DNA of 64,000 nt from Verrucomicrobiota bacterium (lineage in GTDB: Bacteria > Verrucomicrobiota > Verrucomicrobiia > Opitutales > UBA2995), in NCBI GenBank assembly GCA_027622555.1, contig JAQBYJ010000009.1:26975-90974 (forward strand). Direction: 5' to 3'. Under the pieces are notes generated by a model. It was not told the DNA's origin and did not search any database. It saw only the letters and a list, made by a program, of their open reading frames with translations. Positions 1 through 9,792 of this stretch are shown here, in pieces. Within the stretch, counting starts at the first letter, position 1; each line of letters begins with the position of its first letter. The translations under genes and the position numbers were made by a program.

Positions 1-660
1 TTTTTCAGAAATTGCTTTTGCATTGTCCATACCGGATAGATCTTTTACGTCGCGATTCTCGTGGTAAAGACGGCGATGCTCCTCATCCAGGTGATAACCG
101 ATTTCTTCTAAAATGGTCTGGGTATCCGTATCGAATACCGGGTGTTGTCCACGATCAATAAGACGTCTGTTCAACTCGTCTGTGTTGGTCATATTGAAAT
201 TTCCAGCGACCATTAAATTGCGGGTTGGCCAGTTGTTTCTTCGGAAATATGGATGGCAACTTGCTTCTGAATAACCGCCGGATGTGCCGTACCTCAGATG
301 GCCTAAAAATATTTCAGCACCAAAATCAAAATGATCTTTCACGGTTGTTGCAAACTCAGGATGAATCGTACCCTCATCGACCTTGGAATTATAGTCGTCC
401 AAGAGGCTGCTGAAAATGCGACTCATCGAGTTAGCTTCTGCGCTTCGTTTCCGAAACATATAAGGCTTCCCGACTTCCACGTCCAGTTTTAGAGCACCCA
501 CTCCCGAGCCATCTTGACCTCGGTTATGTTGTTTCTCCATTAGGAGAAATAATTGATTAAAACCCCAAAGGGCCGAATCATATTTTATTTGGTAATACGA
601 TAGTGGTTTTTTGAGCCTCACCAGGGCAATGCCACATTCGTGTTTAATCGAGTCACTCAT
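1..660 (-). CDS. purF: Amidophosphoribosyltransferase PurF, N-terminal part (runs off the left edge)
   Basis: Open from ATG at 660 to the window edge (220 codons), so only the glutaminase half is visible. PurF makes phosphoribosylamine from PRPP and glutamine, the first step of de novo purine synthesis. The protein opens with MSDSIKHECGIA, so the predicted Ntn nucleophile is Cys9 behind a short propeptide. The glutamine-site motifs KQHNRGQDGSG (about 43-53) and GHLRYGTSG (about 120-128) are present, with GNFN near 153. The spacing and the lysine-rich opening recall the long (about 630 residue) PurF found in Bacteroidetes and Verrucomicrobia rather than the E. coli form; that is inference from remembered family style. 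It starts 2 bp after the purC stop and is the last visible gene of the pur operon. Confidence 0.9.
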   Translation of the reverse strand, partial: MSDSIKHECGIALVRLKKPLSYYQIKYDSALWGFNQLFLLMEKQHNRGQDGSGVGALKLDVEVGKPYMFRKRSAEANSMSRIFSSLLDDYNSKVDEGTIHPEFATTVKDHFDFGAEIFLGHLRYGTSGGYSEASCHPYFRRNNWPTRNLMVAGNFNMTNTDELNRRLIDRGQHPVFDTDTQTILEEIGYHLDEEHRRLYHENRDVKDLSGMDNAKAISEK

Positions 661-662
661 TC

Positions 663-1622
663 TTAAAGGTAAGCCTTTAAGTTTTTTTCTATTCTTTCGG
701 ATGCAGGAGTATTCAGATCGCCGATGGGAAACGTTTCTCCGGTGATCATCTCGAAAAGCTGCATGTAGCGACTTGCTAATTCGACAATCAGGTCATCCGG
801 AGCCTTGGGAAGGATCTCATCTTTGTAAGGATCGCAGTGATCCCGAAACCAAAGACGAATAAATTCTTTATCAATATTTTCAGGATTTTCTCCGTTTGCA
901 AAACGTTCCTCGTATGAACTAGCCAGCCAGTAACGACTGGAATCAGGTGTATGGATTTCGTCAATCAGACGAATGACCCCGTCCTTGTCTTTTCCAAATT
1001 CATATTTTGTATCTACCAGAATGAGTCCATGTTCTTTAGCTACCTCCTGACCGTATGCGAAAAGCTCAAGTGCTGCTTTAGAACAGATATCCAGGTCCTC
1101 TTTATTCATGAGCCCCATCTCAAGTATTTGATCAAGACTCACTGGTTCGTCGTGTTCGGATTTGGTAGTGGGTGTCAGAATGTTTTTCGAAAGTTTTTGG
1201 CTTTTAATCAACCCTTCAGGCAATTCGTTGCCGCAATAGTTTCGACTGCCATTGTTGTAATGGGTCAAAAGCGATGTGCTCGTGGATCCGGTCATGTAAC
1301 CTCGCACCACAAATTCTACCATAAAAACTTCGCACTTTTTGCCAATCGTCACGGCTGGATCCGGAGTGTCCAGTAAGTGATTCGGAATGATGTGTTTGGT
1401 TTTTTCAAACCACCATTTGCTTGTTAAATTCAGAACTTGGCCTTTGAACGGAATGGCCGCCAGCACACGATCAAAAGCGCTCAATCGGTCGGTGCAAACG
1501 AATGCAATCGAGTCCTCCATGGGATACACGTCCCGAACCTTGCCCTGAATCTTTTGGCCAGGCAGGTTAGTTTTTACTACACAGTTATTTATTTGAGATC
1601 GGATTATTTCTCGTCGGTCCAT
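663..1622 (-). CDS. purC: Phosphoribosylaminoimidazole-succinocarboxamide synthase PurC
   Basis: SAICAR synthetase joins aspartate to CAIR using ATP in purine synthesis. The 319-residue protein has the family's GKVRDVY near 27-33, TDRLSAFD near 44-51, RGYMTGS near 107-113, PTTKSEHDE near 151-159 and DEIHTPDSSR near 221-230, in the expected order. The length fits the longer PurC type (about 300 residues) rather than the short B. subtilis type (about 240). ATG at 1622 lies 6 bp after the purQ stop, and the stop is 2 bp before purF, so it is translated from the same transcript. Confidence 0.96.
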   Translation of the reverse strand: MDRREIIRSQINNCVVKTNLPGQKIQGKVRDVYPMEDSIAFVCTDRLSAFDRVLAAIPFKGQVLNLTSKWWFEKTKHIIPNHLLDTPDPAVTIGKKCEVFMVEFVVRGYMTGSTSTSLLTHYNNGSRNYCGNELPEGLIKSQKLSKNILTPTTKSEHDEPVSLDQILEMGLMNKEDLDICSKAALELFAYGQEVAKEHGLILVDTKYEFGKDKDGVIRLIDEIHTPDSSRYWLASSYEERFANGENPENIDKEFIRLWFRDHCDPYKDEILPKAPDDLIVELASRYMQLFEMITGETFPIGDLNTPASERIEKNLKAYL

Positions 1623-1628
1623 GGTCTA

Positions 1629-2885
1629 TTAAGAATAATATACAGCGTCTTGGAAAAAAGGATTCCAGAGTATGTGAGTGTTAAAAATTTGGTTTAGTGT
1701 TTCTTGGTCTTCAGGGTCTGCGAGTTCAATTTCCCAAAGGGTAGAGCGTTTGATTTCTTTGATTCCTGAAATGTGAAATCGATCTTTTAAAGTATCGAGT
1801 TTTTGTTTTCCAACAAAGTCATCTTTGTCGTGAACAAGGATTCTGATTTTAGAATCGTCCGTGGGGATTTCGGTTATATATTCTTTGTTCGAGTTGAACA
1901 GTTCCCCTGTTTGGATGATGTCTTCCTTTACCGTTCCATTGGCATCGCCAAGGTCAACTTCCCAGTGAGTCTTGCGCGTTATGTTGGCTTTTATTCCTGC
2001 AACCTCCAGCGCTTTTTGAACCGTGTGGGCAGTATTGTCTGTTATAAGCAGATTAATTGGGATTTCAAATCCGTTAAGCTTGGCCTTGTATTTGCCGACC
2101 GTCGCTTTTGGAGGATTAAATGCACAGGACTTCGATTCTTTTACTTGTTTCTCTTCAATGTATTCACGCATTGAAGTAAAGATTGGATCGCCGGCTGGAA
2201 CTCTCTCCGGATGAGGCATGATGGCCATTACATTTCCGGCAGGATTGGTAACTGCCGCAAGGTTATGGACCGATCCATTGGGATTAATTGGAAACCCCTC
2301 GGAAATTTCTCCTTCCGCATCGCTGTATTGAAACGGCGTCTGTCCTGATGCGATCATTTCGGAAAGTAATTCGTCGGGGATAACAAATCGACCTTCTGCG
2401 TGTGCCAAAGGAATATGAATCGTGCTGCCTTCTTCGAGGTGACGTGTGAAGGCTGTTTTATTGGAAGCACCATTCATTCTCAAATGAGCAAACACATTAT
2501 AGAATCCTGTGCCCAGAATATGCCCGTCTTTTTCCCGACGATTTGGGGCAAGAGCCATTCCTACGCGGTAGTCTCTTAATCCCGGTACCAGTCCGGTCTC
2601 GACCAGGATTTGAGCACCGTTGCAAATTCCTAACACAGGTTTTCCTGTCTCGGATTGTTGCCGGATTATTTTCATTACGGGATCGAGTGAAGCAATTACA
2701 CCGGCTCTGGATCGATCTTCATAAGAAAATCCTCCTACGATTACGTATCCATCAAACGCTTCGAGTAATTCGTAGGACTGGTTCCATAAAAACTCTACCG
2801 GTTCCATTCCAGCACGGCGAATAGCGGCGATGGATTCCGTTTCGCAATTGCTTCCGGGAAACTGAATAATGGCGACTCTAATCAT
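1629..2885 (-). CDS. purQ: FGAM synthase glutaminase PurQ fused to two C-terminal PurS-like domains
   Basis: Residues 1-240 are a class I glutamine amidotransferase: the start MIRVAIIQFPGSNCE is typical of PurQ, the nucleophile is Cys88 in LGICNGAQ, and the catalytic His/Glu pair is HPE at 225-227. It supplies ammonia to PurL. After a short linker come about 160 extra residues. They look like two PurS-type units, about 276-340 and 347-416. Each has a beta strand, a helix, a strand near W[EV]x[ED]L, and a closing stretch similar to PurS LLANPVIE (LFNSNKEYI; HILWNPFFQDA). PurS normally is a separate 80-residue dimer bridging PurL and PurQ. ATG at 2885 is chosen over an upstream start at 2906 because it overlaps the purM stop as ATGA and gives the canonical N terminus. 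The PurS assignment is by eye. Confidence 0.9.
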   Translation of the reverse strand: MIRVAIIQFPGSNCETESIAAIRRAGMEPVEFLWNQSYELLEAFDGYVIVGGFSYEDRSRAGVIASLDPVMKIIRQQSETGKPVLGICNGAQILVETGLVPGLRDYRVGMALAPNRREKDGHILGTGFYNVFAHLRMNGASNKTAFTRHLEEGSTIHIPLAHAEGRFVIPDELLSEMIASGQTPFQYSDAEGEISEGFPINPNGSVHNLAAVTNPAGNVMAIMPHPERVPAGDPIFTSMREYIEEKQVKESKSCAFNPPKATVGKYKAKLNGFEIPINLLITDNTAHTVQKALEVAGIKANITRKTHWEVDLGDANGTVKEDIIQTGELFNSNKEYITEIPTDDSKIRILVHDKDDFVGKQKLDTLKDRFHISGIKEIKRSTLWEIELADPEDQETLNQIFNTHILWNPFFQDAVYYS

Positions 2886-3928
2886 TTGTGAAGATGTACG
2901 TCGCAAGGTCCTTCAATAATTTTTCCGATTTCGTATGAAGGAATATTCTTGAATTTTTTTAGGATTTCCAAAGCAGCTTTCTTGGAATCCTGGCGCACAA
3001 TGATTACATAGCCGATACCCATATTGAAGGTTCGGAACATTTCGTGAGTATCAACCCTGCCGATATTTTGTATAACATCAAAGACTGGCAAACTTGGCCA
3101 AGACTTGATATCGATTTCTGCACGACAGTTTACCGGGAGAACTCGAGGCACGTTTTCAATAAAACCACCGCCTGTAAGGTGAGCCATACCGTGAACGACA
3201 ACTTCGGATTCAAGTAAAGCAAAAACCGGATTCTTGTAATTTACGTGTGGAACTAACAGAGCATTGCCCACTGATGTTCCCAATTCAGGAATATTGCTTT
3301 CGGTTGTGTATCCACCAATATCAAAGAAAACTTTACGTGCGAGTGAGTAGCCATTGGTTTGCAGGCCCGATGAGGCGAGACCGATGATACAATCGCCAGC
3401 TTCGATGGTTGACCCGTTGATAAGTTTATCCTTTTCAACGAGACCGGTAACACAACCTACGATATCATGTTCATGGAGGTTGTAAGTGCTTGGCATTTCA
3501 GCCGTCTCTCCGCCAACTAATGAAATTCCGTTCTCTCTGCAGGTATCTGTCATTCCGCGAACAATCTCTTCAACGATTTCTGGAACGAGTTTTTGATTTG
3601 CTACGTAATCGAGGAAGGTAAGGGGGGTGGCTCCGTGAACAATAATGTCGTTGCTCGTTGCGCTGACTACATCGATTCCAAGACCGTAAAACTTACCGGC
3701 CATTTTCCCCACAGAAACTTTGGTGCCAACTCCATCGATACTTTGGATGAGCACCGGTTTTTCGTAACCCTTGATGAGTTCAGTGAGATCGAACATCGAG
3801 CCGAAGCTCCCAAGTCCGGTAAGCACATGCGGAGAAAATGTGCTTTTAACGTGATCCTTGATGCGCATTACCGCTTCGTTTCCAGCGTCAATATCGACCC
3901 CGGCAGATTTATAATCAATTTTGCTCAT
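2882..3928 (-). CDS. purM: Phosphoribosylformylglycinamidine cyclo-ligase PurM (AIR synthetase)
   Basis: PurM closes the imidazole ring, turning FGAM into AIR with ATP. The 348-residue length is normal. The N terminus SKIDYKSAGVDIDAGNE, the glycine-rich GLGSFGSMFDL segment, the SIDGVGTK motif (here as QSIDGVGTKV), the SNDIIVHGATPLTFLDY block and GGETAEMP are all characteristic of the family. A C-terminal TGGGFIENVPR block is also conserved. The start overlaps the purL stop by ATGA (3925-3928) and its own stop overlaps the purQ start in the same way, which implies translational coupling through purL-purM-purQ. Confidence 0.97.
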   Translation of the reverse strand: MSKIDYKSAGVDIDAGNEAVMRIKDHVKSTFSPHVLTGLGSFGSMFDLTELIKGYEKPVLIQSIDGVGTKVSVGKMAGKFYGLGIDVVSATSNDIIVHGATPLTFLDYVANQKLVPEIVEEIVRGMTDTCRENGISLVGGETAEMPSTYNLHEHDIVGCVTGLVEKDKLINGSTIEAGDCIIGLASSGLQTNGYSLARKVFFDIGGYTTESNIPELGTSVGNALLVPHVNYKNPVFALLESEVVVHGMAHLTGGGFIENVPRVLPVNCRAEIDIKSWPSLPVFDVIQNIGRVDTHEMFRTFNMGIGYVIIVRQDSKKAALEILKKFKNIPSYEIGKIIEGPCDVHLHK

Positions 3929-6264
3929 AATAATTTTTCACGTAACCCGTTTTCCCAGCGCTCCTTTGCCTGGGAGAGATCGAGGTCTATGGTGTTGTTT
4001 AGGTTGATACGTTTGTTCGTGGAAGTAGTTCCTATGTGTTCGTAATAAAGATTTCTTTCGCTCAAAAGCGTTGTAACTGCAGCAAAATTGTCAGGGGTTA
4101 TTTCAAGAATGAATCCCCCTGTTTCTGAGAAAAGGCTTTGCAAATCGGATAGCTCGGAATCGATTTCAACTTTAAACCCGATTTTGTTTTCGAAGCTCAT
4201 TTCTGCCAAAGCTACTGCCAGACCTCCGTCCGAGATATCATGCGATGCTTCAATCAGGCTTGAATCAATCAAGTCGATCACGGCGTACAGCTGAGCTTGA
4301 ACTTCTTCCAGGTCGGGGCAGGGCACGTTTGCTCCGAGCTCGCCATTGAGGTCGTAATATACCGATCCGCCAAGCTCATTCTTTCGAGCACCTATCATTA
4401 TTATGGCTGAATCTTCGTGCTTGAAAGATAAAGAAACAGCTTTCGAAACGTCCGGCAGTTTCCCCACGCAGCCTATCATTGGACTTGCTGGAATACTTCC
4501 AGTTCGAGATTCGTTATAAAGAGAAACATTTCCGGCTACGATCGGAACGGGGAATCCGGGATGTTCTTTCAAGTGGATTGCTTTACAGGCGTCTGCCACA
4601 CCGTGGATACTTGCTACAAAAATTCCCATTTGACTCTCCTTCTCCGGATTACCGAAACATAGGCAATCAGTGACAGCTTGCGGTGAGCCACCAACTGCTG
4701 CGATATTTCGAAAAGCTTCCACGACCGCATTGATAGCTCCCTGGCGCGCATCAATCAACCCATAACGTGGATTTTGATCCATGGTAACTGCTATTCCGAT
4801 GTTGCGAATCTCTTCCGGATATTCATCGCCTTGAAATGGTTTAATCACTCCTGCATCGGCTTTCCCTGCTTCGATGACCGTATTGCCTTGAACCTGCTTG
4901 TCGTAAGTTTCGAAAACTGGGGCTCGTGATGCAATGTTCTCATGGGCCAGGAGGTCTAGCAACAGCTGAGAAAGATCCTCCGGTTCGCTTAGATTTGGCT
5001 CTGAAAGTTCGGGTTTTTGATATTTGTAGGGGCGATTATAAACGAGACCTTCGGTAACTTCTTTCGCTTTTGCGTCGACTAAGATTTTACCTTTATAAGT
5101 CACTTTAAATTGGCCATCACCTCTGATTTTTCCGACTACACATGCCGCAGCGCCCTTTGAGATATTTGGGAAATCAAAGGTTTTATTGTAGTGATCCAGA
5201 ATGAGCTGAGTAACTTCTGGTGGGGATGCCCACATGAATCTTTCCTGGGTTTCCGAGCAGAGGATAACAGCCGGGGCCAGATTTTCCATACCGAGGTGGA
5301 CATCATCAAGAAATACATCTGCGCCATAGCCGGCTGCGTCTGCAATTTCCACACTAGCGCAAGCAATCCCGCCTGCTCCAAGGTCTTTGAAACCAACTTT
5401 ATCGATAAGATTTTTCTCTTTGAGAATTTTGCACAACTCGTAGGTCGACTTTAAAATGTGTCGTTCAAGAAATGCATTTGGGTCTTGAACGGCTCCCTTG
5501 TTTTTCTCTTTTTCCTCTTCTTCCAATTCTAAAGAAGCAAAGGAAGCTCCACCAAAGCCACTGTTATCAGTTGGTTTACCGATTAAAATCAAGTCGTGCC
5601 CCTCAGCATTTGCGGGGGCGTAGGAGTGAATAATGTCCTCCTCGCATATGGCTCCCAGTGTTAGCACCGTGACCAAACAATTCTCATTGTAGCCGGGGTG
5701 GTAATAAAGATCTCCGCAAACATTCGGAACGCCGAGCGGATTTCCGTAACCGGCGATTCCGGCGACGACCCCTTCATGAATCCACTTGGACTTGGGTTGT
5801 TTGATATCTCCGAATCTCAGGCCATCACCGATCGCAATAACTTTGGCTCCCATACAGCAGACATCCCTTACATTTCCGCCCACGCCGGTCGCCGCACCTT
5901 CGTAGGGCACGATCTGGCTTGGGTGATTGTGAGACTCGTGAGAAAGCGCAATTCCGTATCGTTTGCCAGCATTGTCAGTAGCTACACCGACAATCCCAGC
6001 GTCTTCTTTGGGTCCCAGAATCACGTTTGGACCATTCGTAACAAATGCTCCAAGGTGGACACGGCTGCTTTTGTAAGAGCAATGCTCAGATCCTTGAATC
6101 GACCATAGCACGCATTCCGCCAGGGTAGGGGGACGCTCCAGGATTTCGTTCTGAATTTTCAGAGCTTCGTCCGGTGTCAGTGCCAGATTGTAATTTTTCA
6201 GCAGTTGCTGAATCTGGTCGTTAGTTTTATTATTGAAGTCCAGGGTCTCGTCTTTAAGGGACAT
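3925..6264 (-). CDS. purL: FGAM synthase catalytic subunit PurL (small type)
   Basis: PurL converts FGAR to FGAM using ammonia passed from PurQ. From ATG at 6264 the protein is 779 residues, near the small PurL of Gram-positives (about 740) and far below the 1,290-residue fused enzyme of E. coli. Motifs seen include GSEHCSYKSSR (58-68, His61 as in WSEHCSYK), GPKEDAGIVGV, SHESHNHPSQ near 108-117, and later DISDGGLAVALAEM. The reading frame extends 23 codons further to a TTG at 6333, but homology supports ATG 6264. It has neither a PurS-like N-terminal domain nor a glutaminase domain, consistent with both being supplied by the next-but-one gene. It is the first gene of the visible pur operon. 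Confidence 0.96.
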   Translation of the reverse strand: MSLKDETLDFNNKTNDQIQQLLKNYNLALTPDEALKIQNEILERPPTLAECVLWSIQGSEHCSYKSSRVHLGAFVTNGPNVILGPKEDAGIVGVATDNAGKRYGIALSHESHNHPSQIVPYEGAATGVGGNVRDVCCMGAKVIAIGDGLRFGDIKQPKSKWIHEGVVAGIAGYGNPLGVPNVCGDLYYHPGYNENCLVTVLTLGAICEEDIIHSYAPANAEGHDLILIGKPTDNSGFGGASFASLELEEEEKEKNKGAVQDPNAFLERHILKSTYELCKILKEKNLIDKVGFKDLGAGGIACASVEIADAAGYGADVFLDDVHLGMENLAPAVILCSETQERFMWASPPEVTQLILDHYNKTFDFPNISKGAAACVVGKIRGDGQFKVTYKGKILVDAKAKEVTEGLVYNRPYKYQKPELSEPNLSEPEDLSQLLLDLLAHENIASRAPVFETYDKQVQGNTVIEAGKADAGVIKPFQGDEYPEEIRNIGIAVTMDQNPRYGLIDARQGAINAVVEAFRNIAAVGGSPQAVTDCLCFGNPEKESQMGIFVASIHGVADACKAIHLKEHPGFPVPIVAGNVSLYNESRTGSIPASPMIGCVGKLPDVSKAVSLSFKHEDSAIIMIGARKNELGGSVYYDLNGELGANVPCPDLEEVQAQLYAVIDLIDSSLIEASHDISDGGLAVALAEMSFENKIGFKVEIDSELSDLQSLFSETGGFILEITPDNFAAVTTLLSERNLYYEHIGTTSTNKRINLNNTIDLDLSQAKERWENGLREKLL

Positions 6265-6393
6265 TAATGGCGGCGGATTGGATGGATGGACGAGTAAAAT
6301 AAGTTTTGTTCCAGAAAGGATTCCCCAGTGCAAGACAGATGTTAAACAATGTTTCAGTTTTGTGCTATCTGGGGAATATCTGACAGCTTTTGC

Positions 6394-7080
6394 TTAGCCT
6401 GCTCGGACAGAACGGCGAATTTTACCTTCAACCAAACGAAGGTCTTTAAAATCTCGAATGCCTTCAACACCCCAAATATTGGCCTGGGTATATTGGTCCC
6501 CCCGACCTAAAAATTCGTAACCCAGTTCGTTGGCAAAGCGCATATCGGACCTTGAGTCACCGATATACACGACTGAATCGAAATCTGAACCGTGCTTTTG
6601 TCTGGCCTCCCTATGAGCGGCTTTCGTGGCCTCTTTTTTGTATTCGTAATCGCAACACGAATACAGGATCCAATTATCGAAATCAAAACCTGCTGCGGTT
6701 AACTTCAATTCAGATGTAAAACGCCAACTGGCGGTCGCTACGGCAAACATGTAATGGTCGCTGTCTTCCAGGTATTCAATGAACTTGTGTGCCCCAGCAA
6801 TTGGCGGAACTGCGGCCGGATCCTCGTCCAGATGGGTGCTGAAGAGTTCAATGAATCGAGTTCTGCAGCGCTCGATATCGTCAGGGTGGCAGAGTTGTCC
6901 GAGTTCTTCCCTCATGACTTCTCGAATAATGCCACTGTCCGTCGGGTTGGAATACGCATCCCAATTTGTTTTTATTTGGGGTAAACCCAGGCTTTCGCAA
7001 ACAGCTTGAGGAAAGTATTTGTTCTCCAGGTGGAGTGAATCCACCAGAGTGCCGTCAATATCGAGGAGGATGAGGATCAT
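6394..7080 (-). CDS. HAD-superfamily hydrolase (phosphoglycolate phosphatase-like)
   Basis: A 228-residue haloacid-dehalogenase phosphatase. Motif I is DIDGTLVDS at 7-15 (nucleophile Asp7, acid Asp9), motif II is probably VATAS near 114-118, and motif IV is GDSRSDM at 174-180. Residues 15-95 form an alpha-helical cap of the C1 type. This layout suits small phosphorylated metabolites such as phosphoglycolate or sugar phosphates, but the substrate cannot be read from the sequence. The gene sits alone between ffh and purL with 35 bp and 129 bp gaps, same strand as both. No terminator was seen on either side, so it may be cotranscribed with ffh. Confidence 0.85.
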   Translation of the reverse strand: MILILLDIDGTLVDSLHLENKYFPQAVCESLGLPQIKTNWDAYSNPTDSGIIREVMREELGQLCHPDDIERCRTRFIELFSTHLDEDPAAVPPIAGAHKFIEYLEDSDHYMFAVATASWRFTSELKLTAAGFDFDNWILYSCCDYEYKKEATKAAHREARQKHGSDFDSVVYIGDSRSDMRFANELGYEFLGRGDQYTQANIWGVEGIRDFKDLRLVEGKIRRSVRAG

Positions 7081-7115
7081 GGCAGGTAGTTAAATTTTCC
7101 AATGTCGTGAATTGA

Positions 7116-8477
7116 TTAAAAACCACCGGGAAGACCACCGGGGAATCCTCCCATGCCGCCACCTTTTTTACCCATCATCTTTTGCATGCGTTTCATTTTG
7201 CCGCCGCGCATCATTTTCATCATTTTTTTCATCTGGGTAAATTGTTTTAAAAGTTGGTTTACATCGGCAACCCGAGTGCCTGAACCATTGGCTATACGAA
7301 CCCGACGGCTTCCGTTAATTAGCCCGGGGCGACTCCGTTCCTTTAGGGTCATTGAAAGAATAATGGCTTCTGTCTGTCCCATTTGCTTGGTTTCTTTGTC
7401 ACCTACTTGTATGCCGTTCAAACCCGGCATCATGCCCATGATTTTATCCAATGAACCCAGTTTCTTTACCTGGCGCATTTGGGAGAGAAAGTCGTTCAGA
7501 TCGAAATCCGCACTCTTCATTTTCTCCGCCATTCGCTCGGCTTCGTCCTGGTCGATTTTTTCTTGGGCCTGCTCAACCAGGGTAACGACGTCGCCCATCC
7601 CTAAAATTCGCCCAGCCATCCGATCAGGGTGGAAGACCTCAAAGTCGTCCATTTTCTCGCCCGTCCCTGCAAATTTTATAGGGACCTGGGTGATGGACTT
7701 CATGGAAAGGGCGGCACCGCCTCGGGCATCGCCGTCGAGCTTGGTAAGGATTATCCCAGTGAGGCCAACCTCATCGTTAAAATGGCTGGCTACGTTGACC
7801 GCCTCCTGACCCAGGGCGGAATCAGCGACCAGAATGATTTCGTCTGGCTTGATGGTGTCCCGGAGTTTTTTTAGTTCTCCTACCAGATCGGTATCGATTT
7901 GCAAACGTCCGGCAGTATCAAAAAGTAATACATTGGCGTCCTCATCCTGGGCATAACGCAGGGCGCGTTTACCAATAAAAGGGACATCTTTTGTGCTTCG
8001 ATCGGAAAAGAAAAGTAGTTCTTCCTGTTTTGCCAGAGTCTCCAGCTGATCGATTGCGGCTGGACGGTACACATCGCAACCAACCACCAGGGGTTTAAGG
8101 CCCTGTTTTTTAAGATGACGGGCCAATTTTGCGGTCGAAGTTGTCTTTCCAGCGCCATGGAGACCTATCATCATGATCTTTAGCGGGCGGTTCTCCGACA
8201 ATTCTGCAGTGCCTTCCCCGAGCAGCTTCGTCAGTTCATCATTGATGATTTTAACTACCTGCTGTCCTGGAGTAACCGAAGAAAGCACGTCCTGGCCAAT
8301 ACAAGCCTCCTGGACCTGATCCACAAATTGCCTGGCTACTTTAAAATGAACATCGGCAGACAGAAGGGCCGTACGAACCTCCTTAAGGGCTTCCGCCATG
8401 TTTTCTTCGCTTAGTTTTCCAACGCCGCGTAAATTGCGGATGGTTTTTCCAATTCTATCGGTCAGGTTATCGAACAT
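7116..8477 (-). CDS. ffh: Signal recognition particle protein Ffh (SRP54)
   Basis: SRP GTPase that binds signal sequences and the 4.5S RNA and delivers ribosomes to FtsY. From ATG 8477 the protein is 453 residues. The N domain begins [18 protein letters not shown]; the G domain has GLHGAGKT (105-112), DTAGR (187-191) and TKLDGD (245-250). The methionine-rich M domain ends in a Met/Lys/Gly-rich tail ([18 protein letters not shown] then GGMGGFPGG). A GTG at 8528 and an ATG at 8522 would add about 15-17 residues, but the family start is MFDNLT. Neither start has a clear ribosome binding site. Divergent from tsaD. Confidence 0.96.
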   Translation of the reverse strand: MFDNLTDRIGKTIRNLRGVGKLSEENMAEALKEVRTALLSADVHFKVARQFVDQVQEACIGQDVLSSVTPGQQVVKIINDELTKLLGEGTAELSENRPLKIMMIGLHGAGKTTSTAKLARHLKKQGLKPLVVGCDVYRPAAIDQLETLAKQEELLFFSDRSTKDVPFIGKRALRYAQDEDANVLLFDTAGRLQIDTDLVGELKKLRDTIKPDEIILVADSALGQEAVNVASHFNDEVGLTGIILTKLDGDARGGAALSMKSITQVPIKFAGTGEKMDDFEVFHPDRMAGRILGMGDVVTLVEQAQEKIDQDEAERMAEKMKSADFDLNDFLSQMRQVKKLGSLDKIMGMMPGLNGIQVGDKETKQMGQTEAIILSMTLKERSRPGLINGSRRVRIANGSGTRVADVNQLLKQFTQMKKMMKMMRGGKMKRMQKMMGKKGGGMGGFPGGLPGGF

Positions 8478-8602
8478 ATGAGCTTTGGGGGAAAGGTTGG
8501 GAATTAAGAGAATCGTTTCCATAGACACAATTAATTTCGCGGAAAAAGAAACAGGTTATCGTTTTTCGTTGATTGAACGACCAACGAAGCAATGGTTCCG
8601 GT

Positions 8603-9631
8603 ATGATATTGGGGATTGAAAGTTCCTGTGACGAATCGGCCCTGGCGGTATTTCATCCGGACCGAGGACTTTTGGTAGATCTGGTCTACTCGCAGATTCA
8701 GACACACCAAGAGTACGGTGGAATTGTACCTGATCTTGCAAGTCGTGAACACCTGGAAGCATTTGTTCCGCTTCTGGATAAGCTTAAAACTAAAGTTGAT
8801 ATAAATGAGCTTTCAAAAATTGCGGTCACGACTGGACCTGGCCTTGCCAGTTGCCTTGCCCTTGGGCTTGCGTTAGGTCGAAGCTTGGCGCTTGCGCTGG
8901 ATATCCCTATTGTCGGAGTTAACCATTTGCGCGGACATGTTTTTTCTCCTTTTATTTCGCTTCACAATGATGATCCCCGGAATTTTCACACCGCCTATCA
9001 GGATTTGCTACCTCATCTGGGCCTGATCGTTTCGGGAGGAAATACGGTATTGTTTGAGATCAATTCAGATATGGAGGTAGTTGTGCTGGGAGAAACTATT
9101 GACGACGCAGCAGGAGAAGCACTTGACAAAGGAGCCAAACTTTTAGGCATGCCATACCCGGGCGGTCCGCTGATAGAAAAGGCGGCCATGGGTGGTCGAC
9201 CGAATCAATTCGATTTTCCTCGCGGCATGGTTCATTCGTCGGAGGTTAAATTCAGTTTTTCCGGCTTGAAAACAAGTCTTCGTTACCGGCTTGAAAAACT
9301 GTCAGATGCAGAACTTGCGAAACATCTTCCTGGCCTGTGTGCGAGTTACCAACAAGCAGTGGTTGACGCCTTAACTAAAAAGACAGGCTCGGTGTTGAAA
9401 TGGGGGCGATTTAAGAGCCTTGGCTTGTCAGGTGGTGTAGCAAATAATCAGGCACTTCGCCAATCTTTCTCCGGGTTGGCGGATGAAGAAGGAGTTCCTC
9501 TACTGGTAGCTAAACCAAATCAAACAGGTGATAATGCAGGTATGATTGCTTTTGCTGCATTTCTGGATTCGGCTGGAACGGTTTTAGACGAATCCCGGCT
9601 TTGCGTTGAACCTGGTTGGAGAATTACCTAA
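8603..9631 (+). CDS. tsaD: tRNA N6-threonylcarbamoyladenosine transferase TsaD
   Basis: TsaD transfers the threonylcarbamoyl group to A37 of ANN-decoding tRNAs, working with TsaB and TsaE. The protein starts MILGIESSCDES, carries ASREHLEAFVPLL, the metal-binding GVNHLRGH (His108 and His112), VSGGNT, and near the C terminus LSGGVANNQALR and GDNAGMIA. Length 342 residues matches the family. An in-frame TTG at 8573 would add ten residues, but the ATG at 8603 gives the standard N terminus. No partner genes (tsaB, tsaE, rimI) lie nearby. It is followed by 161 bp before moxR. Confidence 0.96.
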   Translation: MILGIESSCDESALAVFHPDRGLLVDLVYSQIQTHQEYGGIVPDLASREHLEAFVPLLDKLKTKVDINELSKIAVTTGPGLASCLALGLALGRSLALALDIPIVGVNHLRGHVFSPFISLHNDDPRNFHTAYQDLLPHLGLIVSGGNTVLFEINSDMEVVVLGETIDDAAGEALDKGAKLLGMPYPGGPLIEKAAMGGRPNQFDFPRGMVHSSEVKFSFSGLKTSLRYRLEKLSDAELAKHLPGLCASYQQAVVDALTKKTGSVLKWGRFKSLGLSGGVANNQALRQSFSGLADEEGVPLLVAKPNQTGDNAGMIAFAAFLDSAGTVLDESRLCVEPGWRIT

Positions 9632-9792
9632 GGATCGCGAATGTTGTCCTATGAAAAATCTGTTAAAGCCAATTCTCAACCGAAATTCCCTTTAGAACAG
9701 GCTTTTGAACGCCAAATTTAATGTAAGTTTGGGATATTTTACTTTCATGAAAAAAACCTGTATTACTGTTAATATTTCGAAATCACCTATCT

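Noticed and set aside
7153..7809. 218-codon plus-strand frame inside ffh
   Set aside because: Antisense shadow of the conserved ffh gene.
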